Part shown: positions 1 through 7,085 of the stretch, in pieces
Layout: every line of letters begins with the position of its first letter
Numbering within the stretch: the first letter of the stretch is position 1
Assembly: GCA_039817415.1 (NCBI GenBank)
Contig: JBCBVV010000090.1
Span: 1 to 12,256 of the forward strand
From: JALEFZ01 sp039817415
GTDB lineage: Bacteria > Bacteroidota > Bacteroidia > J057
Direction: 5' to 3'
Length of the DNA: 12,256 nucleotides
Notes under the pieces: generated by a model
Databases searched by the model: none
What the model was told of the DNA's origin: nothing
The model's input: only the letters and a program-made list of their open reading frames with translations
Made by a program: the position numbers and the translations under genes

Positions 1-33
1 ACCAATATCTCTATGTTTATCACCAAGCATTTC

Positions 34-41
34 TATCTTTG
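34..41 (+). promoter_or_regulatory. Bacteroidota-type -7 promoter element for cysS
   Basis: The octamer TATCTTTG is an exact match to the Bacteroidota primary sigma factor -7 consensus TAnnTTTG. It lies 18 bases before the cysS ATG, which would put transcription start near 45-48 and give a leader of only 12-15 bases. The expected upstream TTTG/TTG (-33) element is not clear in the few bases available. The call rests on motif and position only. Confidence 0.55.
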
Positions 42-59
42 TCCTAACATTTTTTCCCT

Positions 60-1673
60 ATGAAGGATTTACATGTATTCAATTCACTGGCACGAAAAAA
101 AGAACTTTTCGAACCCCTGAGTCCTCCCTTTGTGGGAATGTATGTCTGTGGACCTACTGTTTATGGACCAGCCCACCTTGGGCATGCGCGATCAGCCATT
201 ACTTTTGACATTGTATTTCGCTATCTGACCTTTTTAGGCTATAAAGTCCGTTATGTTAGAAACATTACAGATGTAGGCCATTTGGTGAATGATGCAGATG
301 CTGGAGAAAGTAAAATTGAACGCCAGGCAAGGCTAGAGAGGTTAGAGCCGATGGAAGTAGCCCAGCGCTACTACAACAGCTATATCTCAGATATGAATGC
401 CTTGAACTTGATTCGTCCAAGTATTGAGCCTCGTGCTACTGGGCACATCACCGAACAGATTGAGGCTGTTCAGCAGATCCTTGACAATGGCTATGCCTAT
501 GTATCGGACGGTTCGGTCTACTTCGATGTAAGTAGCTATAATGAGGACTTTGAGTACGGCAAGTTGTCTGGAAGAGATCTGGATAATATTTTAAATACCT
601 CCAGAGATAACTTAGTTGGTCAAAGCGGAAAGAAGAACCCAGCCGACTTTGCCATTTGGAAGAAGGCAGAGGACAATCATATCATGCGCTGGAACTCTCC
701 TTGGGGAGAGGGTTTCCCAGGTTGGCATATTGAGTGTACTGTCATGAGTACCAAGTATCTCGGAGAGAAATATGACATTCATGGAGGGGGAATGGACCTT
801 TTATTCCCACATCACGAGGCCGAAATCGCCCAATCTAATGCCTGCAACAAGCACCGTTGCAAAGAGGATCAAGACGAGGCCAAATATTGGTTACACAACA
901 ATATGATTACCTATGAGGGTAAAAAAATGGGCAAATCCCTCGGAAATGCCATTAACCTCAAGGGTTTCTTCAATGGGATACACTGGACGAAGCTTCAGGA
1001 TCATATGACCGTGAAAGATGGAATGGAACTACGAGATGCTACGGATACAGAAGGCAATTCTTTCAAGGAGATCAACCTACTCGTTCAGCCATTCACTCCT
1101 ATGACCATTCGCTTTTTCATCCTTCAGGCTCATTATAGATCCACCCTGGATTTCTCCAATGAGGCCTTGCAGGCTACAGAAAAGGCGTTAAAGCGCATGA
1201 ATGAAGCCATTAAACGACTCCAAGGCATCAAATTCGAAGGAAAATCGATTAGCATCAACGAAGAATTTGAGAAAAATTTGGCTTCCTTCCTTGATGATGT
1301 GAAAACAGAAATGAACGATGACTTTAATACTGCGAAAGTCATTGCCAGAATGTTTGATACCCTTTCAGTTATCAACCAACTCTACAATGAGGTCGGTAAC
1401 ACCTTTGCAGTAAGTGTGGAGACATTTGCGAAATTCAGACACGACTTCCTGACTGTTTACTCTGAACTTCTAGGAATGAGCTCTGACGATGATGCAGGAG
1501 AAGATGGTTCTGAAACCCTCGATGGCGTCATGAACTTATTGATTGAACTTCGCGCTCAAGCCAGAAAGGAAAAGAATTGGGGACTTTCTGACAAAATCCG
1601 AGATGAATTAAATACCCTTAAAATCCGTTTGGAAGATAGTCCTAAGGGTACTGACTGGTTTGTGGAATCCTAG
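60..1673 (+). CDS. cysS: Cysteinyl-tRNA synthetase (CysRS), with an insertion after the KMSKS loop
   Basis: Class I aminoacyl-tRNA synthetase that charges tRNA-Cys with cysteine using ATP in the cytoplasm. The HIGH signature is HLGHAR at residues 39-44 and the KMSKS loop is KMGKS at 289-293. The zinc site that selects cysteine is complete: Cys30 in YVCGPT, Cys226 in GWHIEC, and His251 and Glu255 in HHEAE, with the usual 25-residue spacing from the second Cys to the His. The C-terminal DALR-like helical region (about 365-500) and the small end domain finishing at TDWFVES are present. At 537 residues it is longer than the E. coli enzyme (461). Much of the excess is an insertion of about 40 residues (about 306-345) between GKSLGNAINLKGFF and PMTIRFFILQAHYRST, two blocks that are nearly adjacent in most homologues. 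The ATG at 60 follows a good -7 promoter element and leaves no room for a longer protein in the window. It appears to be its own transcription unit, with 71 bases before the next gene. Confidence 0.97.
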   Translation: MKDLHVFNSLARKKELFEPLSPPFVGMYVCGPTVYGPAHLGHARSAITFDIVFRYLTFLGYKVRYVRNITDVGHLVNDADAGESKIERQARLERLEPMEVAQRYYNSYISDMNALNLIRPSIEPRATGHITEQIEAVQQILDNGYAYVSDGSVYFDVSSYNEDFEYGKLSGRDLDNILNTSRDNLVGQSGKKNPADFAIWKKAEDNHIMRWNSPWGEGFPGWHIECTVMSTKYLGEKYDIHGGGMDLLFPHHEAEIAQSNACNKHRCKEDQDEAKYWLHNNMITYEGKKMGKSLGNAINLKGFFNGIHWTKLQDHMTVKDGMELRDATDTEGNSFKEINLLVQPFTPMTIRFFILQAHYRSTLDFSNEALQATEKALKRMNEAIKRLQGIKFEGKSISINEEFEKNLASFLDDVKTEMNDDFNTAKVIARMFDTLSVINQLYNEVGNTFAVSVETFAKFRHDFLTVYSELLGMSSDDDAGEDGSETLDGVMNLLIELRAQARKEKNWGLSDKIRDELNTLKIRLEDSPKGTDWFVES

Positions 1674-1744
1674 GGATACATTATTCTTCATGACAGTATT
1701 TGACCAACTTAGCATTGAACACATAGCATAGATATTTTGCGCCT

Positions 1745-2731
1745 ATGAAAAACAGTATCGTCCTACTAATCTGTGCCCTTTTTCTGTTTTCATGTGAAAA
1801 TGACAATGGAAACAGTGGCAAAGGAGGAACAACCAAACCAGCTGAAGTCCTGGTCAATTCTGCTATTAAAGTACCAGATTTTTCAGCAGATACGGCCTAC
1901 GAATTGATTGCCAAGCAACTTGACTTTGGTCCAAGGGTACCAAATACCTCTGGCCATATTGAGTGCGCGAATTGGATTATCAAAAAATTGGAGAGCTATG
2001 GGGCTAAGGTTGAAGTTCAACCCGCTCAAGTTACTTCATGGGATGGGACTGTACTGAATATTCAAAATATTATTGGTTCATATCGACCAGATAGGGCGAA
2101 AAGAATCATGCTATCTGCCCACTGGGATACAAGACCAGTGGCAGACCAAGATGATAATGAAGAATTTCATGATACACCCATTCCGGGTGCCAATGATGGT
2201 GGTAGTGGAGTGGCGGTCCTGCTTGAAATTGCCCGTCAGATTGGAATGGACAGTACCTTAAATGTGGGAGTAGATCTATTTTTCTGGGATGCTGAAGATG
2301 GCGGTAAGGGATCCATTCCAGATTCCTACTGTCTCGGTTCACAGTATTGGGCTAAAAATCCCCACAAGAAAAACTATCGACCGGTATATGGAATCAACCT
2401 AGATATGGTGGGGGGAATTGGTGCGAGATTCAAAAAAGAGGGACAGTCTATTTCGTATGCGCCAAGAGTGGTGAAACGCGTTTGGAACACTGGCGCTCAA
2501 TTGGGATACTCGTCTTATTTTTCTACCCTAACGACAGATGGGATCATTGATGACCATTTGTATATAAACCGTATTGCAGGGATTCCGATGATTGATATCA
2601 TTGATAGTCAACCTGGGGTTTCCTTTTTCGAGCATTGGCATACCATGCAGGACAATATGGACGCAATCTCAAAAGAAAGCCTGAAAGCGACGGGGCATAC
2701 TGTCTTGACGGTGATTTATAACGATCAATAA
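1745..2731 (+). CDS. M28-family zinc peptidase / glutaminyl-peptide cyclotransferase-like lipoprotein
   Basis: Predicted exported lipoprotein with the fold of M28 aminopeptidases and glutaminyl cyclases. Residues 1-16 form a hydrophobic signal ending in a lipobox (LFSC, Cys17), followed by a polar, N/G/K-rich linker to about residue 40, so it is probably anchored in the outer or inner membrane. The metal-site blocks appear in family order: SAHWDTRP (His126, Asp128), GANDGGSG (Asp151), WDAEDGG (Glu184, Asp185), NLDMVGG (Asp220) and FFEHWHTMQDN (His297/His299). The YCLGSQYWA block after the acidic pair and the HTMQDN ending resemble the glutaminyl cyclase-like branch common in Bacteroidota, where the product may be an aminopeptidase or may convert N-terminal Gln to pyroglutamate. 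Sequence alone does not settle which. A full-length 328 residues fits the family. It starts a tight unit: the glycosyltransferase begins 10 bases after its stop. Confidence 0.9.
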   Translation: MKNSIVLLICALFLFSCENDNGNSGKGGTTKPAEVLVNSAIKVPDFSADTAYELIAKQLDFGPRVPNTSGHIECANWIIKKLESYGAKVEVQPAQVTSWDGTVLNIQNIIGSYRPDRAKRIMLSAHWDTRPVADQDDNEEFHDTPIPGANDGGSGVAVLLEIARQIGMDSTLNVGVDLFFWDAEDGGKGSIPDSYCLGSQYWAKNPHKKNYRPVYGINLDMVGGIGARFKKEGQSISYAPRVVKRVWNTGAQLGYSSYFSTLTTDGIIDDHLYINRIAGIPMIDIIDSQPGVSFFEHWHTMQDNMDAISKESLKATGHTVLTVIYNDQ

Positions 2732-2741
2732 GAGGATTACC

Positions 2742-3842
2742 TTGTGGATTTTATGGATTGAGGGACTACTAGGACTGCTTTACCTGCTGATGCTCATGTT
2801 GCTGCTCAGAGGGTGGAAAAGGTGGCCCCAAAATGTACCTAAATCCAAGCTTCCTCAACCTCCGCTATCTGTTATCATAGCTGCTAGAAATGAGGCGAAA
2901 AACCTGAGAACTTTTCTTCCTTCTATTTGTGAGCAGCAATATGAACGCTTCGAAGTCGTCCTTGTATTGGATAGATGCGAGGACAACAGCCTTGAAGTAG
3001 CCGAATTCCTTCAAAAGACCTATTCCAACTTAAGGTACATCCAAATAGAGGAATTGCCTGATAATTGGTCTGGAAAGAAATTTGCGCTTCAGCGTGGGAT
3101 TCAGTCCAGTAAATTTGATCATCTGGTTTTTACAGATGCAGATTGTCGAGCAGTCTCGGGATGGCTAGATGAACTAGGAAGTACCTTTGCTTTTGGAAGT
3201 GAGATCATCCTTGGCTTAGGCATGTATCGTAAAGGAAAGGGTTGGCTCAATCGTTTCATTAGGTTTGAGACTTGGTATGCTGGGCTACAATACATCGGAT
3301 GGGCAGGTTGGAATCTTCCATATATGGCAGTCGGAAGAAATCTCGCCTACAAAAAAAGTGTTTATCAAGAACACGCTGGTTTTGAGGCTTTTAAAGAAAG
3401 TCTGTCAGGAGATGATGACCTTTTTGTCAACCAATACGGTAGGTTACATCGTCTTGGAGTTGTAACCAATACCCGTTCTCGTACTTATTCAGAGGCAAAA
3501 AGAAGTTTCAAAGAGTGGGTTAGCCAAAAAAGTCGGCATCTGAGTGCTTCTCATGCTTACAGTTGGGGAAGTCGAATGAGGCTTGGACTTTTTCATTTTT
3601 CTCACCAATGGCATTACCTGATAGCGATCGGATGTATGCTAATGGGTATAGGAGGATGGCTGCCATTAAGTCTGTTGCTTGGCCGTATTGTCATTAGTTG
3701 GCTGCTATTGTTCAGGCATATCTGCCAATTCGGCCACAAAGATTTGGCTTATACGTATCTGGCTTTGGATTTGTTCTTTTTTCTCTACAATTTATTCATA
3801 GTTCCTTTTGGACTAATAAAAAAACCTTCATGGACGAAGTAA
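2742..3842 (+). CDS. Family 2 glycosyltransferase, membrane-anchored
   Basis: Transfers a sugar from a nucleotide-activated donor to an unidentified acceptor, probably a lipid or surface glycan, at the cytoplasmic face of the inner membrane. An N-terminal hydrophobic helix (about 8-23) is followed by a GT-A domain: SVIIAARNEAKNL at about 43-55, the DxD-type TDAD at 131-134, GDDD at 223-226, and QKSRH at 262-266, in the place of the Q/RxxRW motif of processive GT2 enzymes but without the Trp. Two or three hydrophobic helices follow (about 291-325 and 336-358). The reading frame opens with TTG at 2742, preceded by AGAGGA-like sequence about six bases upstream. The first in-frame ATG codes for residue 17, inside the membrane helix, so the TTG start is preferred. 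It sits between the peptidase gene (10-base gap) and the sigma factor gene (13-base overlap), so all three are likely cotranscribed. Substrate unknown. Confidence 0.88.
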   Translation: MWILWIEGLLGLLYLLMLMLLLRGWKRWPQNVPKSKLPQPPLSVIIAARNEAKNLRTFLPSICEQQYERFEVVLVLDRCEDNSLEVAEFLQKTYSNLRYIQIEELPDNWSGKKFALQRGIQSSKFDHLVFTDADCRAVSGWLDELGSTFAFGSEIILGLGMYRKGKGWLNRFIRFETWYAGLQYIGWAGWNLPYMAVGRNLAYKKSVYQEHAGFEAFKESLSGDDDLFVNQYGRLHRLGVVTNTRSRTYSEAKRSFKEWVSQKSRHLSASHAYSWGSRMRLGLFHFSHQWHYLIAIGCMLMGIGGWLPLSLLLGRIVISWLLLFRHICQFGHKDLAYTYLALDLFFFLYNLFIVPFGLIKKPSWTK

Positions 3843-4441
3843 ATTCTGGAAAAGCATCCAAAAACACACTGGAGGACCGTAAGCTGGTTGCCTCTGCCAA
3901 AAGAGGTGAACCCAGAGCTTTCGAAGTCCTCCTAAAGAAGTATAGAAAGTCTGTTTACTATATGTTGCTGAAGATGGTCAAGAATGCAGATGATGCAGAA
4001 GACCTGACGCAGGAAGCCTTTGCCAAGGCATTCAATTCTATAGAAAAATTCGACTCAAAATATGCCTTTTCAACCTGGTTGTTTCGTATTGCCACCAATA
4101 ATACCATCGACTTTATCAGGAAGAGAAGGGTTCAAACTGTTTCTATCGACGCTCCGATTGAGGGTGACGACGGTAGCAATATGACCATAGATGTCAAAGA
4201 TGAGGAACTCAATCCCAATGAGGAACTGCTAAAAAAGCAGCGTTCCCACTATTTGCATATGGCCATTGATAAGCTGCCAGAAAAGTACAGAGTACTGGTC
4301 GAACTGAGATACTTCAAGGAATTCTCCTATGAAGAGATCGCTCAGGAACTTCAAATTCCCCTAGGGACAGTAAAAGCCCAGCTCTTCCGAGCAAGGGAGC
4401 TCCTCAACCAGGAATTAAAAAACGTAAAGTCTCAAATGTAA
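3830..4441 (+). CDS. ECF-type RNA polymerase sigma factor (sigma-70 family)
   Basis: Directs RNA polymerase to a specific set of promoters. The protein has 203 residues from the ATG at 3830. Sigma region 2 spans about 20-100, including DAEDLTQEAFAKAF at 55-68 (region 2.2, core binding) and STWLFRIATNNTIDFIRKRR at 81-100 (2.3/2.4, -10 recognition). A variable acidic linker (about 105-135, DAPIEGDDG...) follows, then region 4 (about 140-195) with the helix-turn-helix SYEEIAQELQIPLGTVKAQLF. The frame is open further upstream to 3698, but that stretch only mirrors the glycosyltransferase in another frame. The conserved domain starts soon after Met at 3830, so the shorter start is chosen. That start overlaps the glycosyltransferase end by 13 bases, suggesting translational coupling. 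No anti-sigma factor follows; a terminator lies directly after the stop. The target genes cannot be told from here. Confidence 0.93.
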   Translation: MDEVNSGKASKNTLEDRKLVASAKRGEPRAFEVLLKKYRKSVYYMLLKMVKNADDAEDLTQEAFAKAFNSIEKFDSKYAFSTWLFRIATNNTIDFIRKRRVQTVSIDAPIEGDDGSNMTIDVKDEELNPNEELLKKQRSHYLHMAIDKLPEKYRVLVELRYFKEFSYEEIAQELQIPLGTVKAQLFRARELLNQELKNVKSQM

Positions 4442-4443
4442 CA

Positions 4444-4476
4444 AAAAGGCTGCTCCACGATAGGAGCAGCCCTTTT
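4444..4476 (+). terminator. Intrinsic terminator after the sigma factor gene
   Basis: A perfect 9-base-pair GC-rich stem, GGCTGCTCC (4448-4456) with GGAGCAGCC (4463-4471), closes a six-base loop ACGATA. It is flanked by an A-run on the left and TTTT on the right (4473-4476). It starts six bases after the sigma factor stop and ends the peptidase-glycosyltransferase-sigma unit. Confidence 0.9.
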
Positions 4477-4485
4477 CCATCTTAT

Positions 4486-4582
4486 CGAATAGTACGGCCA
4501 TTCGTTCAGCCATATTGACCTTTCATTCGGGTGAAAGGAAATCCATCAAGCTAATTGTGCAAATTGACAATAAGCGCAATTA
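4486..4582. repeat. Three successive short inverted repeats in the leader of the 282-residue protein
   Basis: The 163-base gap between the terminator region and the ATG at 4605 holds three inverted repeats. CGAAT/ATTCG spans 4486-4504 (5 bp). CCTTTCA/TGAAAGG spans 4519-4538 (7 bp, perfect, six-base TTCGGG loop). TAATTGTGC/GCGCAATTA spans 4552-4582 (8 pairs plus one G-T, 13-base loop). None is followed by a T-run, so they do not look like terminators. They could be protein-binding sites or 5' UTR hairpins. The repeats are directly visible; the function is inferred. No TAnnTTTG promoter element was found in the gap. Confidence 0.45.
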
Positions 4583-4604
4583 CATCCCCTAAGTTGAATG
4601 AGCC

Positions 4605-5453
4605 ATGAAATACCCGACTTCCCTCATTCCCTACGTACTTTCTATCCTCATCCCAATTGGGCTGGTATGCTCGGCTTGGGTCGTAGAGGAACCCCTTTGG
4701 ATGGACGGAACCCAACTCAACCGTTATCTCAAAAAACATCCTGAGTCTAGCCTCTATCAATCGAGAAAGGCTCAAGCCATTGATATGGCAGGCAAAGTGG
4801 TCGTCTACTCCCTCCATACCGCCAATACAGCTCCTTCCTATCATTATGCCAAGGCCATGCTTTATGACAGAGAGAGTCATCGCATCCGCCACAATGGAAC
4901 GGTTTCCCTAAATGACAAAGAATTTACCCTTGGCAAAAAGGAAAATGTGTTCTGGGCCGCTGATAGACCTTTAGATGCTGGTCCAGAGGAATTTGATGAC
5001 CACTATGCAAAAGAGTGGTTTGGAACTGAGGTAAACATCAAAATCGATGACGAATTTGGCAGAAAAGAAGTTGAGCGGGTAGTTAGAATACCTGCTTTGC
5101 TAAATGCCACCTTCAATATGCGAAAAAAGGGATACCTCCAAGCTGGAGATAATATATACTGGGAGAAGGATGAAAATATCTCAGATCTGTTATTGACCAT
5201 TAGCTATTTGCCCACCAACTCTACAAGTGTTGAAGATTCTCCTGCCCATGATCGGATATTCAAAGTACTCAAAGACAGTGGTTCCTACACGTTCTCAGAG
5301 GAAGACATTGACTTTCTTTACAAATGTAAAGAAGGAGAATTGAGTCTCAGTCTTGAAAGATCCTATTTTACGGCTTCCAGAGGGGCATCATCTGGGCGCC
5401 CTTATTCTATGGGGGGATTACATAGTGTTTCCCAAGAACTTGAATTGAGGTAG
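4605..5453 (+). CDS. Hypothetical exported or membrane-anchored protein, 282 residues
   Basis: I do not recognise the family. Residues 7-27 are strongly hydrophobic (LIPYVLSILIPIGLVCSAWVV) after a single Lys, so it carries a signal peptide or one N-terminal membrane anchor. The Cys at residue 22 is not in a proper lipobox (preceding residue is Val). The rest is soluble. The first part (about 35-200) is rich in alternating hydrophobic and polar residues with charged turns and is probably largely beta-stranded; a short charged helix-like part (about 212-245) and a Ser/Gly-rich tail follow. The DGTQLNRYLKKHPES segment (34-48) is helix-like. No catalytic motif or repeat is evident. Regular codon use, a full-length frame and a terminator 22 bases after the stop support a real gene. 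The ATG at 4605 is chosen because the hydrophobic segment follows at once; there is no Shine-Dalgarno sequence. It stands alone between two terminators. Confidence 0.75.
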   Translation: MKYPTSLIPYVLSILIPIGLVCSAWVVEEPLWMDGTQLNRYLKKHPESSLYQSRKAQAIDMAGKVVVYSLHTANTAPSYHYAKAMLYDRESHRIRHNGTVSLNDKEFTLGKKENVFWAADRPLDAGPEEFDDHYAKEWFGTEVNIKIDDEFGRKEVERVVRIPALLNATFNMRKKGYLQAGDNIYWEKDENISDLLLTISYLPTNSTSVEDSPAHDRIFKVLKDSGSYTFSEEDIDFLYKCKEGELSLSLERSYFTASRGASSGRPYSMGGLHSVSQELELR

Positions 5454-5474
5454 AGGTACGAAAAAAGGCATAAA

Positions 5475-5511
5475 AAAAGTCGTCCTGAATAGTGAATTCG
5501 GGACGACTTTT
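5475..5511. terminator. Bidirectional intrinsic terminator between convergent genes
   Basis: AAAAGTCGTCC (5475-5485) pairs perfectly with GGACGACTTTT (5501-5511), and the inner GAAT/ATTC can extend the stem around an AGTGA-type loop. T-runs follow the stem on the + strand, and the A7 run at 5472-5478 gives a T-run on the - strand. The hairpin therefore serves both the 282-residue protein gene (ending 5453, +) and the small membrane protein gene (ending 5533, -). Confidence 0.88.
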
Positions 5512-5532
5512 ATTCTTTAGGTAAAGTACACC

Positions 5533-5730
5533 TTATATCTCCTTCTTAGCATTGTAACGATTATAAGCCGTGATGACCAGGTAGGCTAATCCCCCCAATA
5601 CGGCCAAACCGATCGCTGCCTTGATCATTTTGAACAGAGACATAAACAGTAACACTGCAACCAAGGGAGCAGCAATTCTTCCCCAAAGAGGAAGTTTTGT
5701 GTATGTTTTGTACAACCAGTGATCTTTCAT
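5533..5730 (-). CDS. Small membrane protein with two hydrophobic helices
   Basis: A 65-residue protein of unknown function, probably in the inner membrane. A short basic/aromatic N-terminus (MKDHWLYKTYTKLPLWGR) is followed by two hydrophobic helices at about 18-34 and 38-56 around a short Lys-containing turn (FKMIKAA), then a basic tail YNRYNAKKEI. The second helix has a small-residue pattern (IGLAVLGGLAY) suited to helix packing. I chose the ATG at 5730. An in-frame TTG at 5739 would add three residues and has AGGAA seven bases upstream, so the longer form is possible. A bidirectional terminator just beyond its stop and a divergent gene upstream support it as real. The charge and helix pattern make a chance reading frame unlikely. 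Confidence 0.72.
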   Translation of the reverse strand: MKDHWLYKTYTKLPLWGRIAAPLVAVLLFMSLFKMIKAAIGLAVLGGLAYLVITAYNRYNAKKEI

Positions 5731-5750
5731 GTTTTGCAATATTTATTTCC

Positions 5751-5758
5751 TATTCTTG
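5751..5758 (+). promoter_or_regulatory. Possible -7 element for the TPR protein gene
   Basis: TATTCTTG matches TAnnTTTG at five of six fixed positions and lies 21 bases before the ATG at 5780. The nearest upstream TTTG (5733-5736) is only 14 bases away, shorter than the usual spacing, so the call is weak. Confidence 0.3.
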
Positions 5759-5779
5759 TTTTCGTAATTCAAGCGGTAA

Positions 5780-6991
5780 ATGTTTCATAAACAATTTACA
5801 CAATTTCTTCCTAAGAATCTGCTGTTTCTGGCTCTCTTTGCCCTCTTTTGCAAGGTCAACCTAACAGCCCAAGTCTTCCATGACCAATTCTTTAGGCAAG
5901 TTGCCAAAGAAGGAATGGACCTAATGTACCGGCAACAGCATGAGGCGGCTGAAGACAAGTTAGAGACCCTTCTACAAAATTATTCCCATCACCCAGCGCC
6001 CTATTTTCTCCTGGCAACCAACCGATGGTGGCAATCCTACATCTCCACCACTCCACACTACCATCAATATATAGATCAAAATCTGACCAAAGCGTTGGAA
6101 TTGAACAAGAAGCTTGCTGAAAAAGAGGAATTGGCATTAGAGTATACCTTCTTCCAGTATATGTGCCATGCCTTCAAAACGCGCCTACACACCCTGAGAA
6201 GAGAATGGCTCCGAGCTGCTAATAGCGGTTTGCATGCCCTCCCCCTCATCAAAAGCTGTATAAAATATGGAGAGGAAAGCCCAGAATTCTATTTTAGCGC
6301 AGGGATCTACCATTATTATGCAGAGGCTTATCCAGAAGAACATTCCTACCTAAAACCCTTGATGAACCTATTTCCTGATGGATCTGCCGATAAAGGCCTA
6401 ACGGAAATGGAAAAGGCAGCTTCCATCCCCAATTTCACCCAGATAGAATCATCCTATTACCTTACGGATGTCTACATCTATTGGAAGGAAGATTTCAACA
6501 AGGCGGTAGAAAACGCACGAAAACTATATGCCCAATACCCCTCCAACAGTTGGTTTTTCGCAGAATATGTTAGAGCACTCAATTACGCAGGTAAATACGA
6601 GGAAGCCCTTGCCTTAATGGAAAAGGTCATTGGTCTTTTTGAAAAAATGGAAGGACATAGCAGCAGGCATATTTCTTCTACCGAATCGCCCTTAACTGCC
6701 AAACTAATGACCCGACTTTACCATTATCGGGGAAAGGCCCTTTTGTTGGGAAGAAATCAACCTAAAGAAGCTCTTTCCTCCTTTAAACAAAGCCTTAAGC
6801 AAGCAGAATTGAGCGGAATTCCTGCCTATGCCTATATCCCTTCGGACTATCTGTACATGGGCTATTGTAAGGATCGCCTTGGTCTACGGGAGGAGGCCAT
6901 TGCCTTTTACAAAAAGGCGTTAGCAGCAGAGGACAATGATTTGATCAAAGAAAAAGCAAAAGGCTGCCTTGGACAGAAATGTTGGGAGTAG
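5780..6991 (+). CDS. Secreted TPR-like repeat protein
   Basis: A 403-residue protein with an N-terminal signal peptide (basic start MFHKQF, hydrophobic 12-29, likely cleavage near LTAQ at 28-31), so probably periplasmic or envelope-associated. The mature part is almost all alpha-helical with tetratricopeptide-like helix pairs. The clearest are at about 42-70 (EGMDLMYRQQHEAAEDKLET), 262-286 (EYVRALNYAGKYEEALALME), 315-343 and 355-383 (LYMGYCKDRLGLREEAIAFY). Such repeats bind other proteins. No enzymatic motif is seen, and the partner is not known. It is divergent from the small membrane protein gene (49 bases between start codons). It ends 94 bases before the bat cluster, which has its own promoter-like element, so membership in the bat unit is doubtful. 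The start is set by the signal peptide. Confidence 0.85.
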   Translation: MFHKQFTQFLPKNLLFLALFALFCKVNLTAQVFHDQFFRQVAKEGMDLMYRQQHEAAEDKLETLLQNYSHHPAPYFLLATNRWWQSYISTTPHYHQYIDQNLTKALELNKKLAEKEELALEYTFFQYMCHAFKTRLHTLRREWLRAANSGLHALPLIKSCIKYGEESPEFYFSAGIYHYYAEAYPEEHSYLKPLMNLFPDGSADKGLTEMEKAASIPNFTQIESSYYLTDVYIYWKEDFNKAVENARKLYAQYPSNSWFFAEYVRALNYAGKYEEALALMEKVIGLFEKMEGHSSRHISSTESPLTAKLMTRLYHYRGKALLLGRNQPKEALSSFKQSLKQAELSGIPAYAYIPSDYLYMGYCKDRLGLREEAIAFYKKALAAEDNDLIKEKAKGCLGQKCWE

Positions 6992-6992
6992 T

Positions 6993-7018
6993 TTAACATT
7001 TCATTAACTACAATTAAG
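6993..7018 (+). promoter_or_regulatory. TTAAc direct-repeat array, possible activator site for the bat cluster
   Basis: TTAAC at 6993-6997, TTAAC at 7004-7008 and TTAAG at 7014-7018 are spaced 11 and 10 bases apart, about one helical turn. They lie just upstream of a TAnnTTTG element (7032) where a -33 motif would sit and is not seen. Direct repeats with this spacing are typical of OmpR/PhoB-class response regulator sites. The assignment is inferred. Confidence 0.4.
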
Positions 7019-7031
7019 TAGGCAATTGAGG

Positions 7032-7039
7032 TATATTTG
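7032..7039 (+). promoter_or_regulatory. Bacteroidota-type -7 promoter element for the bat cluster
   Basis: TATATTTG is an exact TAnnTTTG match, 46 bases before the ATG at 7086. This predicts transcription start near 7043-7046 and a leader of about 40 bases. No TTTG -33 element is seen 17-23 bases upstream, so an activator may be needed. It marks the likely 5' end of the bat transcript. Confidence 0.5.
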
Positions 7040-7085
7040 AATCCAGTAAATTGGCTAGCAAATCATTCCTGTCCTGAAAGGAGAT

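Noticed and set aside
1699..1739. TTTG and TATTTTG sequences before the peptidase gene, considered as a promoter
   Set aside because: The -7-like element is one base short of TAnnTTTG, the spacing of about 30 bases is wrong, and transcription would start at the ATG itself.
3698..3829. Upstream extension of the sigma factor reading frame by 44 codons
   Set aside because: The added stretch only overlaps the glycosyltransferase in another frame and is unlike any sigma factor N-terminus; the ATG at 3830 fits the family length.
4551..4892. A 113-codon minus-strand open frame over the leader and start of the 282-residue protein gene
   Set aside because: It has no recognisable domain, no start signal and no terminator, and the plus-strand gene has the better signal-peptide structure.
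6988..7011. GTAGTT/AACTAC inverted repeat after the secreted TPR gene, considered as a terminator
   Set aside because: The stem is six base pairs, AT-rich, with a 12-base loop and no T-run; the TTAAc direct repeats explain this stretch better.
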